From assembly GCA_022839785.1 (NCBI GenBank), contig JALHJW010000004.1, positions 124,001-188,000 of the forward strand: 64,000 bases of DNA, in the 5' to 3' direction. This document shows, piece by piece, positions 44,791 to 53,747 of this stretch. Position 1 is the stretch's first letter. Every line of letters starts with the position of its first letter. The notes under the pieces were generated by a model. That model was not told the origin of the DNA, made no database searches, and saw nothing but the letters and a program-made list of their open reading frames with translations. The stretch is from Desulfovibrio sp. Its GTDB lineage: Bacteria > Desulfobacterota > Desulfovibrionia > Desulfovibrionales > Desulfovibrionaceae. The position numbers were made by a program, and so were the translations under genes.

Positions 44791-46098
44791 ATGAAGCTCA
44801 CGCGCATTCTGCCCATGGTATTCGGCGTCGCGGTGCTCGTCGCCGCCGTCGCCGCCGGAGTCGTCTTCTTCCACGACATCACCCCTCCTCTCGTCTCCGT
44901 TCGGCTCGACGCCCCGGCTGTCAGCCGCGACAGGGAAATCGTCGTGGACCTCGCGGACGAAGGATCCGGCCTGAAGTCCGTCCGGATCGTGGCCGTACAG
45001 GAACAGAGCAGGGCGATCCTGACCGAGAAATCCCTGGACGGCGCGAGGAAGGCGGAGGTCGTGGCGAAGATCGGCGACGCCCCCTTCCGGGACGGCCCCA
45101 TCGTCCTAGAGATAACGGCCCATGACGCGTCCATGTCCATCCTCGGCTCCGGCGGCAAACGCGTCGTGGAGCAGCAGTTGACACTGGACACGAAAAAGCC
45201 GGTGATCAACCTGGAGAGCCAGTTCCACAACGTGATCCGCGGCGGCTCCGGCCTGGCGGTCTATACGGTGGACGAGGATCTTTCCCGCAGCGGCATGCAG
45301 GTCGGGGAGCAGTTCTTCCCGGGCTACAGACTGCCGGACGGGCGCTGGGCCTGCCTCTTCGCCTTCCCCTGGTCCATGCAGGTCAGCGATTTCCGCCCCG
45401 TGCTCCTGGCCGTGGACAAGGCGGGGAACACGCGCGAGCGTCCCATTCCTTTCCATCCCATCGACAAGCAGTTCCGGCACGACAACATCAACCTGTCCGA
45501 CGGGTTCCTGAACGACAAGATGCAGCAGTTCGACCAGGACTTCCCCGGGCTGTCCAGCAAGCTGGAGGTTTTCCTCAAGGTCAACAACGAGATGCGCCGG
45601 GCCAACCTGGCGCGCATGCGCGAACTGGGACTCGCCTCCGCTCCTCAGATCCTCTGGAAGGAAACCTTCCTGCGCACCGAGGGCAAGCCCATGGCCGGGT
45701 TCGCCGATCACCGCTCCTACATCTACAACGGGCAGAAGGTGGACGAGCAGACGCACACCGGCGTGGACATCGCCAATCTGGCCGCATCGCCCGTGCCCGC
45801 GGCCAATCCCGGCCGAGTCGTGTTGGCCGAGTTCTTCGGCATCTACGGCAATACCGTTGTCATCGACCACGGCATCGGTCTGATGACGCTCTACTCGCAT
45901 CTCAGCCAGATCAGTGTGCAGGCGGGCGACTCGGTGACCCGCGGCCAGGTCATCGGCAACACCGGGGCCACCGGCATGGCGGGCGGCGACCACCTGCACT
46001 ACGAGGTCTTCGTCTCCGGGCAGTCCGTCTCGCCTTTCGAGTGGTGGGACCCGAGCTGGATCAGGAACAACTTTACGGGCAAGCTGGCCGGGCAGTAA
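44791..46098 (+). CDS. Membrane-anchored M23 (LytM-type) peptidase
   Basis: 435 residues. One N-terminal membrane anchor (about 8-27), then about 270 residues of beta-rich and helical periplasmic sequence, then the M23 domain (about 310-425). The zinc ligands are H322 and D326 in H-T-G-V-D and H403 in H-L-H-Y-E, with catalytic H401. All are present, so it should be an active peptidoglycan endopeptidase, not a degenerate activator. Single-gene transcript, closed by its own terminator. Confidence 0.92.
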   Translation: MKLTRILPMVFGVAVLVAAVAAGVVFFHDITPPLVSVRLDAPAVSRDREIVVDLADEGSGLKSVRIVAVQEQSRAILTEKSLDGARKAEVVAKIGDAPFRDGPIVLEITAHDASMSILGSGGKRVVEQQLTLDTKKPVINLESQFHNVIRGGSGLAVYTVDEDLSRSGMQVGEQFFPGYRLPDGRWACLFAFPWSMQVSDFRPVLLAVDKAGNTRERPIPFHPIDKQFRHDNINLSDGFLNDKMQQFDQDFPGLSSKLEVFLKVNNEMRRANLARMRELGLASAPQILWKETFLRTEGKPMAGFADHRSYIYNGQKVDEQTHTGVDIANLAASPVPAANPGRVVLAEFFGIYGNTVVIDHGIGLMTLYSHLSQISVQAGDSVTRGQVIGNTGATGMAGGDHLHYEVFVSGQSVSPFEWWDPSWIRNNFTGKLAGQ

Positions 46099-46124
46099 CT
46101 CCGCCCTGCTCTCCGCACCGCGGA

Positions 46125-46155
46125 GGGCCGCTCCGTGCAGGAGCGGCCCTTTTTT
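46125..46155 (+). terminator. Intrinsic terminator after the M23 peptidase gene
   Basis: A 10-bp perfect stem (46125-46134 with 46140-46149), 5-base loop and six T on the + strand. Confidence 0.93.
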
Positions 46156-46165
46156 CACGCCTCCG

Positions 46166-46201
46166 AAAAAAAGGGGGGACGGCGCAAGGCCGTCCCCCCT
46201 T
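46166..46201 (-). terminator. Intrinsic terminator of the PEP-synthase-like gene
   Basis: A 13-bp perfect stem (46171-46183 with 46189-46201), 5-base loop, and a run of seven T on the - strand. It stands back-to-back with the opposing terminator at 46125-46155. Confidence 0.93.
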
Positions 46202-46222
46202 CAGGAGTTCGCGGACAGTGGA

Positions 46223-49200
46223 CTACCAGTCGGTCTTCCTGCGCTGGGCGGCCAGGGCGTCGGCCTGCTCCTCGTAGTCCTTGAAGCCCGCCAGATGCAT
46301 GGCGTCCAGCACGGTCTGCTCCCAGTTCCAGGAGGCGTAGATGACCGGCTTGTGGAAGGTCTGGCGAAAGGCCAGCATCTCCTGGCGGTAGAAGGACTCC
46401 TTGGGCGTCTCCAGGTTCTCGCGCAGCTGCTCGGCCAGACGCAGCAGTTCGCCGTCGTACCATTCGCGCAGATCGTCGGGCGTCTTGTACTTCTTGAGGA
46501 AGTGTCCGTAGTTGTGTTCGTTCATGATCCTGACCAGGCGGTCCAGGTGGCGCTGCTGGAGCCAGACCCCCAGGCCCGAGACCGGGATGTCCTCGGCCTC
46601 GACCTTGGCCATGTCGATCTTGGTCTGCTGGTAGGTGTCCGGCACCACGGAGGCCGAGACGATGCCGGCGATGCAGACCAGGCCGCGCAGGATCTCGGAG
46701 TTGGACACGCCCTGGCCGCAGAAGCCGACCTTGCGGCCCATTTTCTGGCCGGTGAAGATGGTGGCGAGGATGGCCCAGATCACGGCCGGGTCCTCCTCGT
46801 CGTAGATGTGCTTCAGGCTGGCGTTGTCGCGGTCCGTGGCCAGGACCATCTGGGTCATGTCGTTGGAGCCGATGGAGAAGCCGTCGAACTCCGCGAGGAA
46901 CTCCTTGGCCAGGATGGCGTTGGAGGGGATTTCGGACATCTGGATGACCTTCAGCCCGTCCACGCCGCTCTTCAGCTTGTGCACCTGCTCCAGGTAGCGC
47001 TTCATGCTGCGCGCCTCTTCGAGGGTGCGCACGAAGGGCAGCATGATCTGCAGGTTCTTGCCGCCGAAGATGCCGCGCGCCAGCTTGAAGGCCTCAATCT
47101 CCCAGTCGTGGATGTTGCGCGACACGCCGCGGTAGCCCAGCATGGGGTTGTCTTCGTGGTGCTCGAAGAGCGCTCCGCCCACCAGGTTGCGGTACTCGTT
47201 CGACTTGAAGTCCGTGGTGCGGTAGATGATGGGCTTGCCGTAGAACGCCATGGCGAAGAGCGCCAGGGACTGGGAGAGGATCTGGATGTAGTATTCCCGG
47301 CCGGTGCGGAAGCCCTTGATGACGAGCAGCTTGCGGATGCGGTCCTCCAGCGTGCGGACCTCCTCCATCTCGCCGGCCAGGCCGATCTTCACGGCCACGT
47401 CCTTGCGGAGCTCGCCGATGCGCTCAATGGTCTCGCGGATCACGGGCAGGCCCTGCACGCGCTCCACGATCTCGCGCACGCGTTCCTTCAGCTCCAGTCT
47501 GCGGGCCGCGGCCTCCTGGTCCCTGGACTCGGGGGCGAGCAGTTCGTCCCAGCCCATGATCACGGCCACGTGCGTCTCAAGATCCATGGAGGTCTTGATG
47601 ACGTCCAGGTGCGTGGTGGCCAGGGAGACGTGCTCGTCGAGCTTGCGGTCGAGTTCGCGCAGCTTGCGGTGGATGGCCAGAATCTCGTCCGTGCCGCGGG
47701 CACCCTCGGCCTCGGCAAGGGTCTCCATCTCCTCGGTCAGGCCGGTGATCAGCCCCACGTAGTTGCGCAGCTTGAGGCTGAAGGAGATGACGCCCCCCTG
47801 CAACTGCTCCTTGAGCACCTTGGTGAGCTGGTTCTCCAGCTCCTTCAGCTTGCGCTTGACCACATGCTCCAGAGCGCCCTGGTCGAAGGCCTCCAGGGCC
47901 ATGGGGTGGATGCCGATGTTGCCGAGCATGAACTCGGCGCGCAGAAGGCCGATCTCGAAGTCCGGCACCTCGCGCAGGCGGGAGAGGAAGAGGGACTGGC
48001 CCACGTCGGCCAGGATCAGGCCGACCTTGGTCTTGGTCGCGGGAAGCGTGGAGACGTCCAACTCGCCGCCGACCTCGACCAGCGGCAGACGGCCGCGGAA
48101 GACCTTGCCGCGCGAACCGTCCACCGTCACTTCCTGGCCGTCCAGGGAGCGCAGCATCTCCAGGCGCTGGATGCCGATGACCGCGGGGATGCCCAGTTCG
48201 CGCGAGGTGATGGCCGCGTGCGAGGTGTCTCCGCCCACGTCGGCCATGATCGCCGAGGCGATGCGCATGCCCGGCACCATGTCCGGATCGGTGCGCTCGG
48301 CCGCCAGGATGTCGCCCTTGTTGATCTTGTTCAGCTCCAGGGCGCTGCGCAGGAATTTCACCGTTCCCGTGCCCGCGCCGCGGGACGCGCCGTTGCCCTC
48401 CAGGACCAGCTCGGCCCGCTGCAGGGCCTTGCGGTCCACCTCCAGGCGGCGCATGAAGATGGTGTGCGGGTGCTGCTCGAACTCCTCGTTCCAGCGCGTC
48501 TCCGGCCTGGCCTGCACGAACCACAGGCGCGAGGAGGCGTCGAGGCAGAATTCGGTGTCCATGATCATGCCGCCGTACGCCTTGGATATCTGGCGCACGC
48601 CCTTGGCGACCTCCTCGGCCTGGGCCAGGGAGAGCGACCAGCGGTAGGCCTCGTCCTCGTCCACCTTGACGGTCTCGGTGCCGCCGCCCGCGCTGTAGAC
48701 GATCTTCTTGTCCTTGAAGCCCATGAAGCGGATGACCACTTCGGCCCCGTCGTCGCGCTGCCAGACGTAGAATTTGTCCGGGGTGACCATGCCGCCCACC
48801 ACGGCCTCGCCCAGGCCGTAGGAGGCGTCTATGGAAACCAGTTCCTTGCGGGAGGTGCCGCGGCAGCCCGTGGCGGTGTCGGCCGAGAAGGCCGTGCCCG
48901 AGATCACCGGGTTGATCATGCGCATGATGCACACCGAGAGCGAGGTGTTCTCGATCGCCCATTCCTTCTTGGCGTTCTCGGCGATGGCGTCGTCGCCCGT
49001 GTCCTCGGCCTTGGCCACGGCGTCGAGGATGGCCTCGCGGCGGTAGGTCATGGAGCGCAGGTTGTAGGCCGAGGCGCAGTCCCAGTGGTAGGCCTCCACG
49101 CACATCTTCTCGCCCACGATGTTCAGATAGGTGTCCTGCAGGCCGGCGAAGGCCTTCTTGCGCGAGTCCTCGCCCGCGGCCGAGGAACGCACGGCCACGG

Positions 49201-49801
49201 GGACGTCTTCCAGGGCGGCCTCGGCGCAGATGGCGTTGTAGGCCGCCTTGACCGCGTCGGCGACCTCCGCGGGCATCTCCACGGAGAGGATGGCGACCTG
49301 CACCAGCACGGAGCGCTTGCGCAACTGGTCGATGCCCTCGGGAGAGGTGGCGAAGCCCTCGACCACGTTGTTCACGAAGGTGCGCAGCTTGATGGAGGAG
49401 CCCTTCTTGTCCGAATCGTCGGCGCGGACCTTCTTGGCGATTTCGCGCACGAAGTGCTTCAGGTACTCGGGGTCCTTGTTGATCTCGGCGTCGCTCCAGT
49501 CGGTGTTGTTGTACTCGTGGTCCACCATGGAGCGTATCTGGGCGGCGTTGACCCTGGTCTCGTCCAGCACCTTGTGAAAGGCGATGGCGGAAATGGCCCT
49601 GAACTGGGGCGTGCGGATGCCCTGGACCTGATTGATGAGGGCGGTGTTGTAGTTCTTGCCGCCCACGAGCAGTTCGGCTTCCTCGCCGATGGCGACGATG
49701 TCCGCGCCCGTAAGGACCAATTTTTCCTTGAGGCCCTCGACCGACGCTTGGGCGGTCTTCGCAGGCTTAGAAGGCTCCGACGACTTGCTGGCTTTGGCCA
49801 T
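46223..49801 (-). CDS. Large PEP-synthase-like phosphotransferase
   Basis: 1192 residues, about 400 longer than ordinary PEP synthase. Order: a Lys/Ser/Ala-rich tail (1-20), an ATP-grasp pyruvate-phosphate-dikinase-type N domain (about 40-460, with V-A-V-R-S-S-A-A-G-E-D and Q-A-R-P-E-T), the swivelling phosphohistidine domain (H528 in G-G-D-T-S-H-A-A-I-T-S), a roughly 300-residue helical insertion, then the PEP-binding barrel (about 860-1045) with G-S-N-D-M-T-Q and C1028 in G-F-C-G-Q-G. The three catalytic centres for ATP plus pyruvate to PEP are present. Whether the substrate is pyruvate is inferred from the family and its place beside pyc. ATG at 49801 with GGAGTGGAG upstream. Confidence 0.85.
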   Translation of the reverse strand: MAKASKSSEPSKPAKTAQASVEGLKEKLVLTGADIVAIGEEAELLVGGKNYNTALINQVQGIRTPQFRAISAIAFHKVLDETRVNAAQIRSMVDHEYNNTDWSDAEINKDPEYLKHFVREIAKKVRADDSDKKGSSIKLRTFVNNVVEGFATSPEGIDQLRKRSVLVQVAILSVEMPAEVADAVKAAYNAICAEAALEDVPVAVRSSAAGEDSRKKAFAGLQDTYLNIVGEKMCVEAYHWDCASAYNLRSMTYRREAILDAVAKAEDTGDDAIAENAKKEWAIENTSLSVCIMRMINPVISGTAFSADTATGCRGTSRKELVSIDASYGLGEAVVGGMVTPDKFYVWQRDDGAEVVIRFMGFKDKKIVYSAGGGTETVKVDEDEAYRWSLSLAQAEEVAKGVRQISKAYGGMIMDTEFCLDASSRLWFVQARPETRWNEEFEQHPHTIFMRRLEVDRKALQRAELVLEGNGASRGAGTGTVKFLRSALELNKINKGDILAAERTDPDMVPGMRIASAIMADVGGDTSHAAITSRELGIPAVIGIQRLEMLRSLDGQEVTVDGSRGKVFRGRLPLVEVGGELDVSTLPATKTKVGLILADVGQSLFLSRLREVPDFEIGLLRAEFMLGNIGIHPMALEAFDQGALEHVVKRKLKELENQLTKVLKEQLQGGVISFSLKLRNYVGLITGLTEEMETLAEAEGARGTDEILAIHRKLRELDRKLDEHVSLATTHLDVIKTSMDLETHVAVIMGWDELLAPESRDQEAAARRLELKERVREIVERVQGLPVIRETIERIGELRKDVAVKIGLAGEMEEVRTLEDRIRKLLVIKGFRTGREYYIQILSQSLALFAMAFYGKPIIYRTTDFKSNEYRNLVGGALFEHHEDNPMLGYRGVSRNIHDWEIEAFKLARGIFGGKNLQIMLPFVRTLEEARSMKRYLEQVHKLKSGVDGLKVIQMSEIPSNAILAKEFLAEFDGFSIGSNDMTQMVLATDRDNASLKHIYDEEDPAVIWAILATIFTGQKMGRKVGFCGQGVSNSEILRGLVCIAGIVSASVVPDTYQQTKIDMAKVEAEDIPVSGLGVWLQQRHLDRLVRIMNEHNYGHFLKKYKTPDDLREWYDGELLRLAEQLRENLETPKESFYRQEMLAFRQTFHKPVIYASWNWEQTVLDAMHLAGFKDYEEQADALAAQRRKTDW

Positions 49802-49925
49802 TCTCCACTCCTTGGGGGGCAACGATATTCCGGACACGAACGGCACCGGAAAGAACGGGGATTCCCCGCTTCCCGATGCTCCGTCCGCGCGCCCGGAAGG
49901 ACCGGCAAACCAAACGCATCTTCCA

Positions 49926-49953
49926 CCTATACCGAGGGAAGCGGCTCCGTCAA
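49926..49953 (-). promoter_or_regulatory. Sigma-70 promoter for the PEP-synthase-like gene
   Basis: On the - strand, TTGACG (49953-49948), 16-base spacer and TATAGG (49931-49926). The -35 box overlaps the pyc stop codon. The predicted start near 49919 leaves a leader of about 118 bases. The same box pair (TTGAC plus TATAGG) occurs before trxA. Confidence 0.65.
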
Positions 49954-52900
49954 TCGGTGAGCGCCGCGTCCGCAGACTCCAGGCTTCCGCCGCAGCGCGG
50001 GCAGAAGGAGAACTCGCTGTCGGCCACCGGCCTGCCGCACGCGGGGCAGGTTTCGGCCACCGGGCCGAGTTCGACGAGCAACTCTCCTTCCTTCACCGGG
50101 ACCATGCGACGGTCCTCCTGGTAGTTGGCGTCCTTCAGCACCCGCTTGACCATGCCGTCGATGGGCGCGAAGACCGCCTTCTCCTGCTTCATGATCGAGA
50201 TGTTGAACAGCTCCTCGCCCTTCTTCACGAAGTCGCCGGGCTGCACGTGCATGACCCACATGTCGCCGCTCGACGGCGCGGCCACATGATAGGGATTGGT
50301 CGGGTCGGCCAGTTCGATGCTGCTCTTGCGGCCGCTCTTGGCCTCGGCCACGCGCACGTCCGAGGACATGATCTCGGAATCGAGCACGTAGCGCACCACG
50401 CGCACGCCGCGCTCGTCCACCGGGGACATGTCGATGATGGTCATGACGTGCGGCTTGCCCGAGCCGTCGGTGAAGGTCATCTCGCGGCCCGCCTCCAGCC
50501 CCTCGAACCAGACGTCCAGGGGCAGGTTGTTGGCGTCGCCGAACTGGCTGCGGAACTCGACGGTCTTGAGCGCGTCGCCCGGGTGGTTGAGGTACATGAC
50601 CACCTCTTCCTCCGTGGGCTTCCTGTCGAGCCTGCGCGCCAGAGTTTCCTCCTCGGCCGCCATGTCGCTATCCGGCAGGGAGTCCAGCGGGGATTCCGTG
50701 GTCCGCTCGGCGATGGCGTCGCGGTACTCGGCGCCGAAGGCGCTCTCGTAAACCCAGTCCGGCGGCCAGCCCAGCGGCAGGCGGCCGTACTTGCCCAGGA
50801 GCAGTTGCCGGAAGGCGTCGTTGGAGTCCTTGTAGATCTGCAGACGGTCTTCCAGCTCGGCCGGGGTCAACTCGCTCTCGGCCTTGACGGTCACGGCCTC
50901 CAGCACCTCCAGCAGGGAGCGCACGGCCCGCTCGCCGCCGCGCTTGAAGGCCCCGGTGACGGCCAGGAAGGCCGTGTTCCAGGTGATCTGGGAGCCGGGC
51001 GTGACGTCGTGGTAGCGCACGATCTTGCGCGTGCCCGCCAGGAACTTGAGCATGTAGGGCAGCAGGTGGATGTAGCCCTGCTTGAGCGCGCCCTCCTGGG
51101 AGGAGGAGGTGGCGCCGCCGGGCATGCCGTGCTCGACCACGTCGTAGTCGATGCCCCTGAAGTAGGGGGCGGTGTACCGGTCGTAGTAGGGCATGATCTG
51201 CTTGAGCACGAAGTTGCAGTCGCGGATCACGTTCTTGTTCAGGATGTTCGTCAGGCCGAACTCCTGCTCGATGTAGGCCGCGGTGGAGAGCACCTCGCCC
51301 TGGCCGTACCAGCGCACGGCCGCGCCCAGGGCCACGTCGGTGATGTGCGCGCCCGCGGCCACGGCCGCGCCCACGGCCGGAACGAAGAGGCCGTCGGTGT
51401 AGTGGCGGTGGTAGTGCAGCACCAGTTCGGGGTACTTCGTGCGCAGGGAGCCCACCAGTTCGCGCATGAAGAACGGCGGGCAGACGCCGCCCATGTCCTT
51501 CAGGCCCAGGATGATCATCTTCTGGACCTTCTTGGGCGTGGTCCCGGCCGCCTTGGCCGACATGCGGATCAGTTCGTCGGCCACGCCGACGTAGTGCTCC
51601 ACGGTGAAGCCCTTGGCCCAGGAGAGCGAGATGGCGGGCTGCCAGATGTTGCCCTTGTTCTCCTTGGACAGCGCCACCTCGGCGAAGGGCAGCATGTTCT
51701 CGGTGTGATTCAGGAAGTCGAAGCAGCGGATGACGTCGTACTCTTCGCAGATCATCTCGCCCGTGCGCCGCATGAGGTTTCGCGGCTGCGGCTTGTAGCC
51801 GAGCACGTTGGTGGAGCGGATGAGTATCTGCTTGAGCGACCGGGGCGCGAAGACGTTCCACTCGTGCGCCTCGGTGAAGGGGTAGGTCATGTTGGCCAGC
51901 ATGGCCACGTGGAAGTGCGCGCCGCCGCCGTTCTCCAGCGAGAAGAAGTTGCACAGGTCGAGGTAGGGGCCGATCATCCGGTCCTCGGCCAGCCGGAAGC
52001 GGTTGCCCGAGTTGGACTGGGTGATGTCGCGCGTGGTCGTGTCCGAAAAGTGGACCACGCCCCTGGCGCGCGTCTCCCGCACCTTGTCCAGGATGGCCAT
52101 GCGGTCGCCGCGCGGGTACGGCATGTCCGTGGCGTTCATGTCCAGGCCGGGCAGCACGGGCTCGAAGCGGCCCACGCGCTTGTCGTGGATGCCCCGGTAC
52201 TCGCCGAGCTGCACGTGCGGGTTGCAGCCCTTGGCCGAGATCTCGGCCACGAGGCGCGAGAGCCTCAGATCCTCGGGCTCTTCGTCGCGGTAGTCGTAAA
52301 GCTCGGGGTGCTTGCGCACGAAGTTGGTGTCGAAGTCCGCGGCGATAAACCCCGGGTGCTTGACGATCTGCAGGTGGAACGGAATCGTGGTCTTGACCCC
52401 GCCGATGATGTACTCGCGCAGGCCCCGTTCCAGGGTGGCGCAGACCTTGCGCCAGGTGTTGCCGTAGGCGATGAGCAGCGAGGCGGCGGAATCGTACTGG
52501 GAAGGGAACTCGTAGCCCATGCTGATGCACGAGTCGAGTCGGATGCCCTGCCCTCCGGGCGAGACGTAGCGGGTGATCAGCCCCGAGTTGGGGGCGAAGT
52601 TCTTGCGCGGGTCCTCGCAGTTGATGCGCACCTGGATGGCGCATTGCCGCGGCTTGGTGTTGCGCTCGTTGAAGCGCAGTTTGGCGCCGAAGGCCACGGC
52701 GATCTGCTCCTCCACGAGGTCCACGCCGTAGCGGCACTCGGTGATGCCGTGTTCCACCTGCAGCCGGGTGTTGACTTCGATGAGGTAGGGCGTGCCGTCG
52801 GCGGCCACCAGGAACTCCACGGTGCACAGGGAATGGTAGCCCACGGCCAGGACGAGCTTCTTCGAGTACTCCTTGAGCTGCTCACGCAGTTCCGGCGTCA

Positions 52901-53678
52901 TCCCCTTCCAGGGCGAGGGCGTGATCTCGACGAGCTTCTGGTGGTTGCGCTGGATGGTGCAGTCGCGCTCGTCGAAGCAGAAGACGTTGCCGTACTTGTC
53001 GGCGATGACCTGGATCTCGATGTGCCTGACCGAGGTCAGCAGCTTTTCCACGAAGAGGCGCGGGTTGCCGAAGGAGGCCTGAGCCAGGGCCGAGGCCTTG
53101 ACGAACGAGGTTTCGAGCTGCTCGTCGTTGTAGACCTCGTAGATGCCGCGTCCGCCACCGCCGCCCTCGGCCTTCAGCATGATCGGGAAGCCGATATCGT
53201 GGGCCAGCCTGCGGGCCTCCTCCACGCTCACCGAGCCTTCGGAGCCGGGCACCACGGGCACGCCGCACTTCTTGGCCAGGTTGCGCACCTCGACCTTGTT
53301 GCCCAGCAGACGCATGGCCTCGGCCGTGGGGCCGATGAAAAGAATGCCGTTCTCGGCGCACTTTTTGGGGAAACTGTCGTCCTCGGCCGCGAAGCCCCAG
53401 CCGGGGTGGATGGCGATGATGCCGCGCTGGTTGGCTTTCTTGATGATCAGGTCGATGTTCAGATACGCCCGGGGGTCCTCGCCCAGAAGCAGCAGCTCGC
53501 GCGCGGCCGCGGTGGTGGGGGAGGCCTTGTCGAGATCGGTGGCGGTCATGATCGCCACGCCGTGCGCCATCTCGCGGATGGTTCGCACGATGCGCCTGGC
53601 GGGAATGCCCCGGTTGGCCACGAGGATGGACTTGCCCTTGATCTCAGCCACAACCTGATCGAACGTCTTCTCGGCCAT
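49950..53678 (-). CDS. pyc: Pyruvate carboxylase with C-terminal zinc ribbon
   Basis: 1242 residues. Biotin carboxylase domain (about 15-470) with the ATP-grasp K-A-E-G-G-G-G-G-R-G and E-V-N-T-R-L-Q-V-E-H. Carboxyltransferase barrel (about 560-860) with D-T-T-T-R-D, K-D-M-G-G and H-R-H for metal and Lys ligands, though the usual R-D-A-H-Q-S reads R-D-I-T-Q-S. Biotinyl domain with K1164 in I-M-K-Q-E, where the usual A-M-K-M is changed. Beyond the biotin domain is a C-x2-C-x11-C-x2-C zinc ribbon (C1211, C1214, C1226, C1229), not part of standard pyruvate carboxylases. Makes oxaloacetate from pyruvate and bicarbonate. Preceded by birA. Confidence 0.9.
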   Translation of the reverse strand: MAEKTFDQVVAEIKGKSILVANRGIPARRIVRTIREMAHGVAIMTATDLDKASPTTAAARELLLLGEDPRAYLNIDLIIKKANQRGIIAIHPGWGFAAEDDSFPKKCAENGILFIGPTAEAMRLLGNKVEVRNLAKKCGVPVVPGSEGSVSVEEARRLAHDIGFPIMLKAEGGGGGRGIYEVYNDEQLETSFVKASALAQASFGNPRLFVEKLLTSVRHIEIQVIADKYGNVFCFDERDCTIQRNHQKLVEITPSPWKGMTPELREQLKEYSKKLVLAVGYHSLCTVEFLVAADGTPYLIEVNTRLQVEHGITECRYGVDLVEEQIAVAFGAKLRFNERNTKPRQCAIQVRINCEDPRKNFAPNSGLITRYVSPGGQGIRLDSCISMGYEFPSQYDSAASLLIAYGNTWRKVCATLERGLREYIIGGVKTTIPFHLQIVKHPGFIAADFDTNFVRKHPELYDYRDEEPEDLRLSRLVAEISAKGCNPHVQLGEYRGIHDKRVGRFEPVLPGLDMNATDMPYPRGDRMAILDKVRETRARGVVHFSDTTTRDITQSNSGNRFRLAEDRMIGPYLDLCNFFSLENGGGAHFHVAMLANMTYPFTEAHEWNVFAPRSLKQILIRSTNVLGYKPQPRNLMRRTGEMICEEYDVIRCFDFLNHTENMLPFAEVALSKENKGNIWQPAISLSWAKGFTVEHYVGVADELIRMSAKAAGTTPKKVQKMIILGLKDMGGVCPPFFMRELVGSLRTKYPELVLHYHRHYTDGLFVPAVGAAVAAGAHITDVALGAAVRWYGQGEVLSTAAYIEQEFGLTNILNKNVIRDCNFVLKQIMPYYDRYTAPYFRGIDYDVVEHGMPGGATSSSQEGALKQGYIHLLPYMLKFLAGTRKIVRYHDVTPGSQITWNTAFLAVTGAFKRGGERAVRSLLEVLEAVTVKAESELTPAELEDRLQIYKDSNDAFRQLLLGKYGRLPLGWPPDWVYESAFGAEYRDAIAERTTESPLDSLPDSDMAAEEETLARRLDRKPTEEEVVMYLNHPGDALKTVEFRSQFGDANNLPLDVWFEGLEAGREMTFTDGSGKPHVMTIIDMSPVDERGVRVVRYVLDSEIMSSDVRVAEAKSGRKSSIELADPTNPYHVAAPSSGDMWVMHVQPGDFVKKGEELFNISIMKQEKAVFAPIDGMVKRVLKDANYQEDRRMVPVKEGELLVELGPVAETCPACGRPVADSEFSFCPRCGGSLESADAALTD

Positions 53679-53741
53679 ATGCGTCCTTGAGGAGGGAGGG
53701 TTTTTCCGGCTGATTACCCAGCCAACCAGCCGGAATTGGGG

Positions 53742-53747
53742 ATTATA
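53742..53747 (-). promoter_or_regulatory. Candidate -10 element for pyc
   Basis: A perfect TATAAT on the - strand overlaps the birA stop codon, about 64 bases before the pyc ATG. The matching -35 region (TTTACT, 18-base spacing) is poor. A 7-bp inverted repeat (CCGGCTG ... CAGCCGG, 53706-53733) lies in the leader. Confidence 0.4.

Noticed and set aside
46295..49960. Long + strand frame antisense to the PEP-synthase-like gene
   Set aside because: Same reason: compositional mirror of a real gene, no domain, no ribosome-binding site.
49656..53690. Long + strand frame antisense to pyc
   Set aside because: Low-complexity, His/Val/Gly-rich translation without motifs; the - strand encodes an unmistakable pyruvate carboxylase.
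53706..53733. 7-bp inverted repeat between birA and pyc considered as a terminator or BirA operator
   Set aside because: It is followed by A, not T, on the - strand, and it lacks the TTGTAAACC-type halves of biotin operators; this BirA also has no DNA-binding domain.
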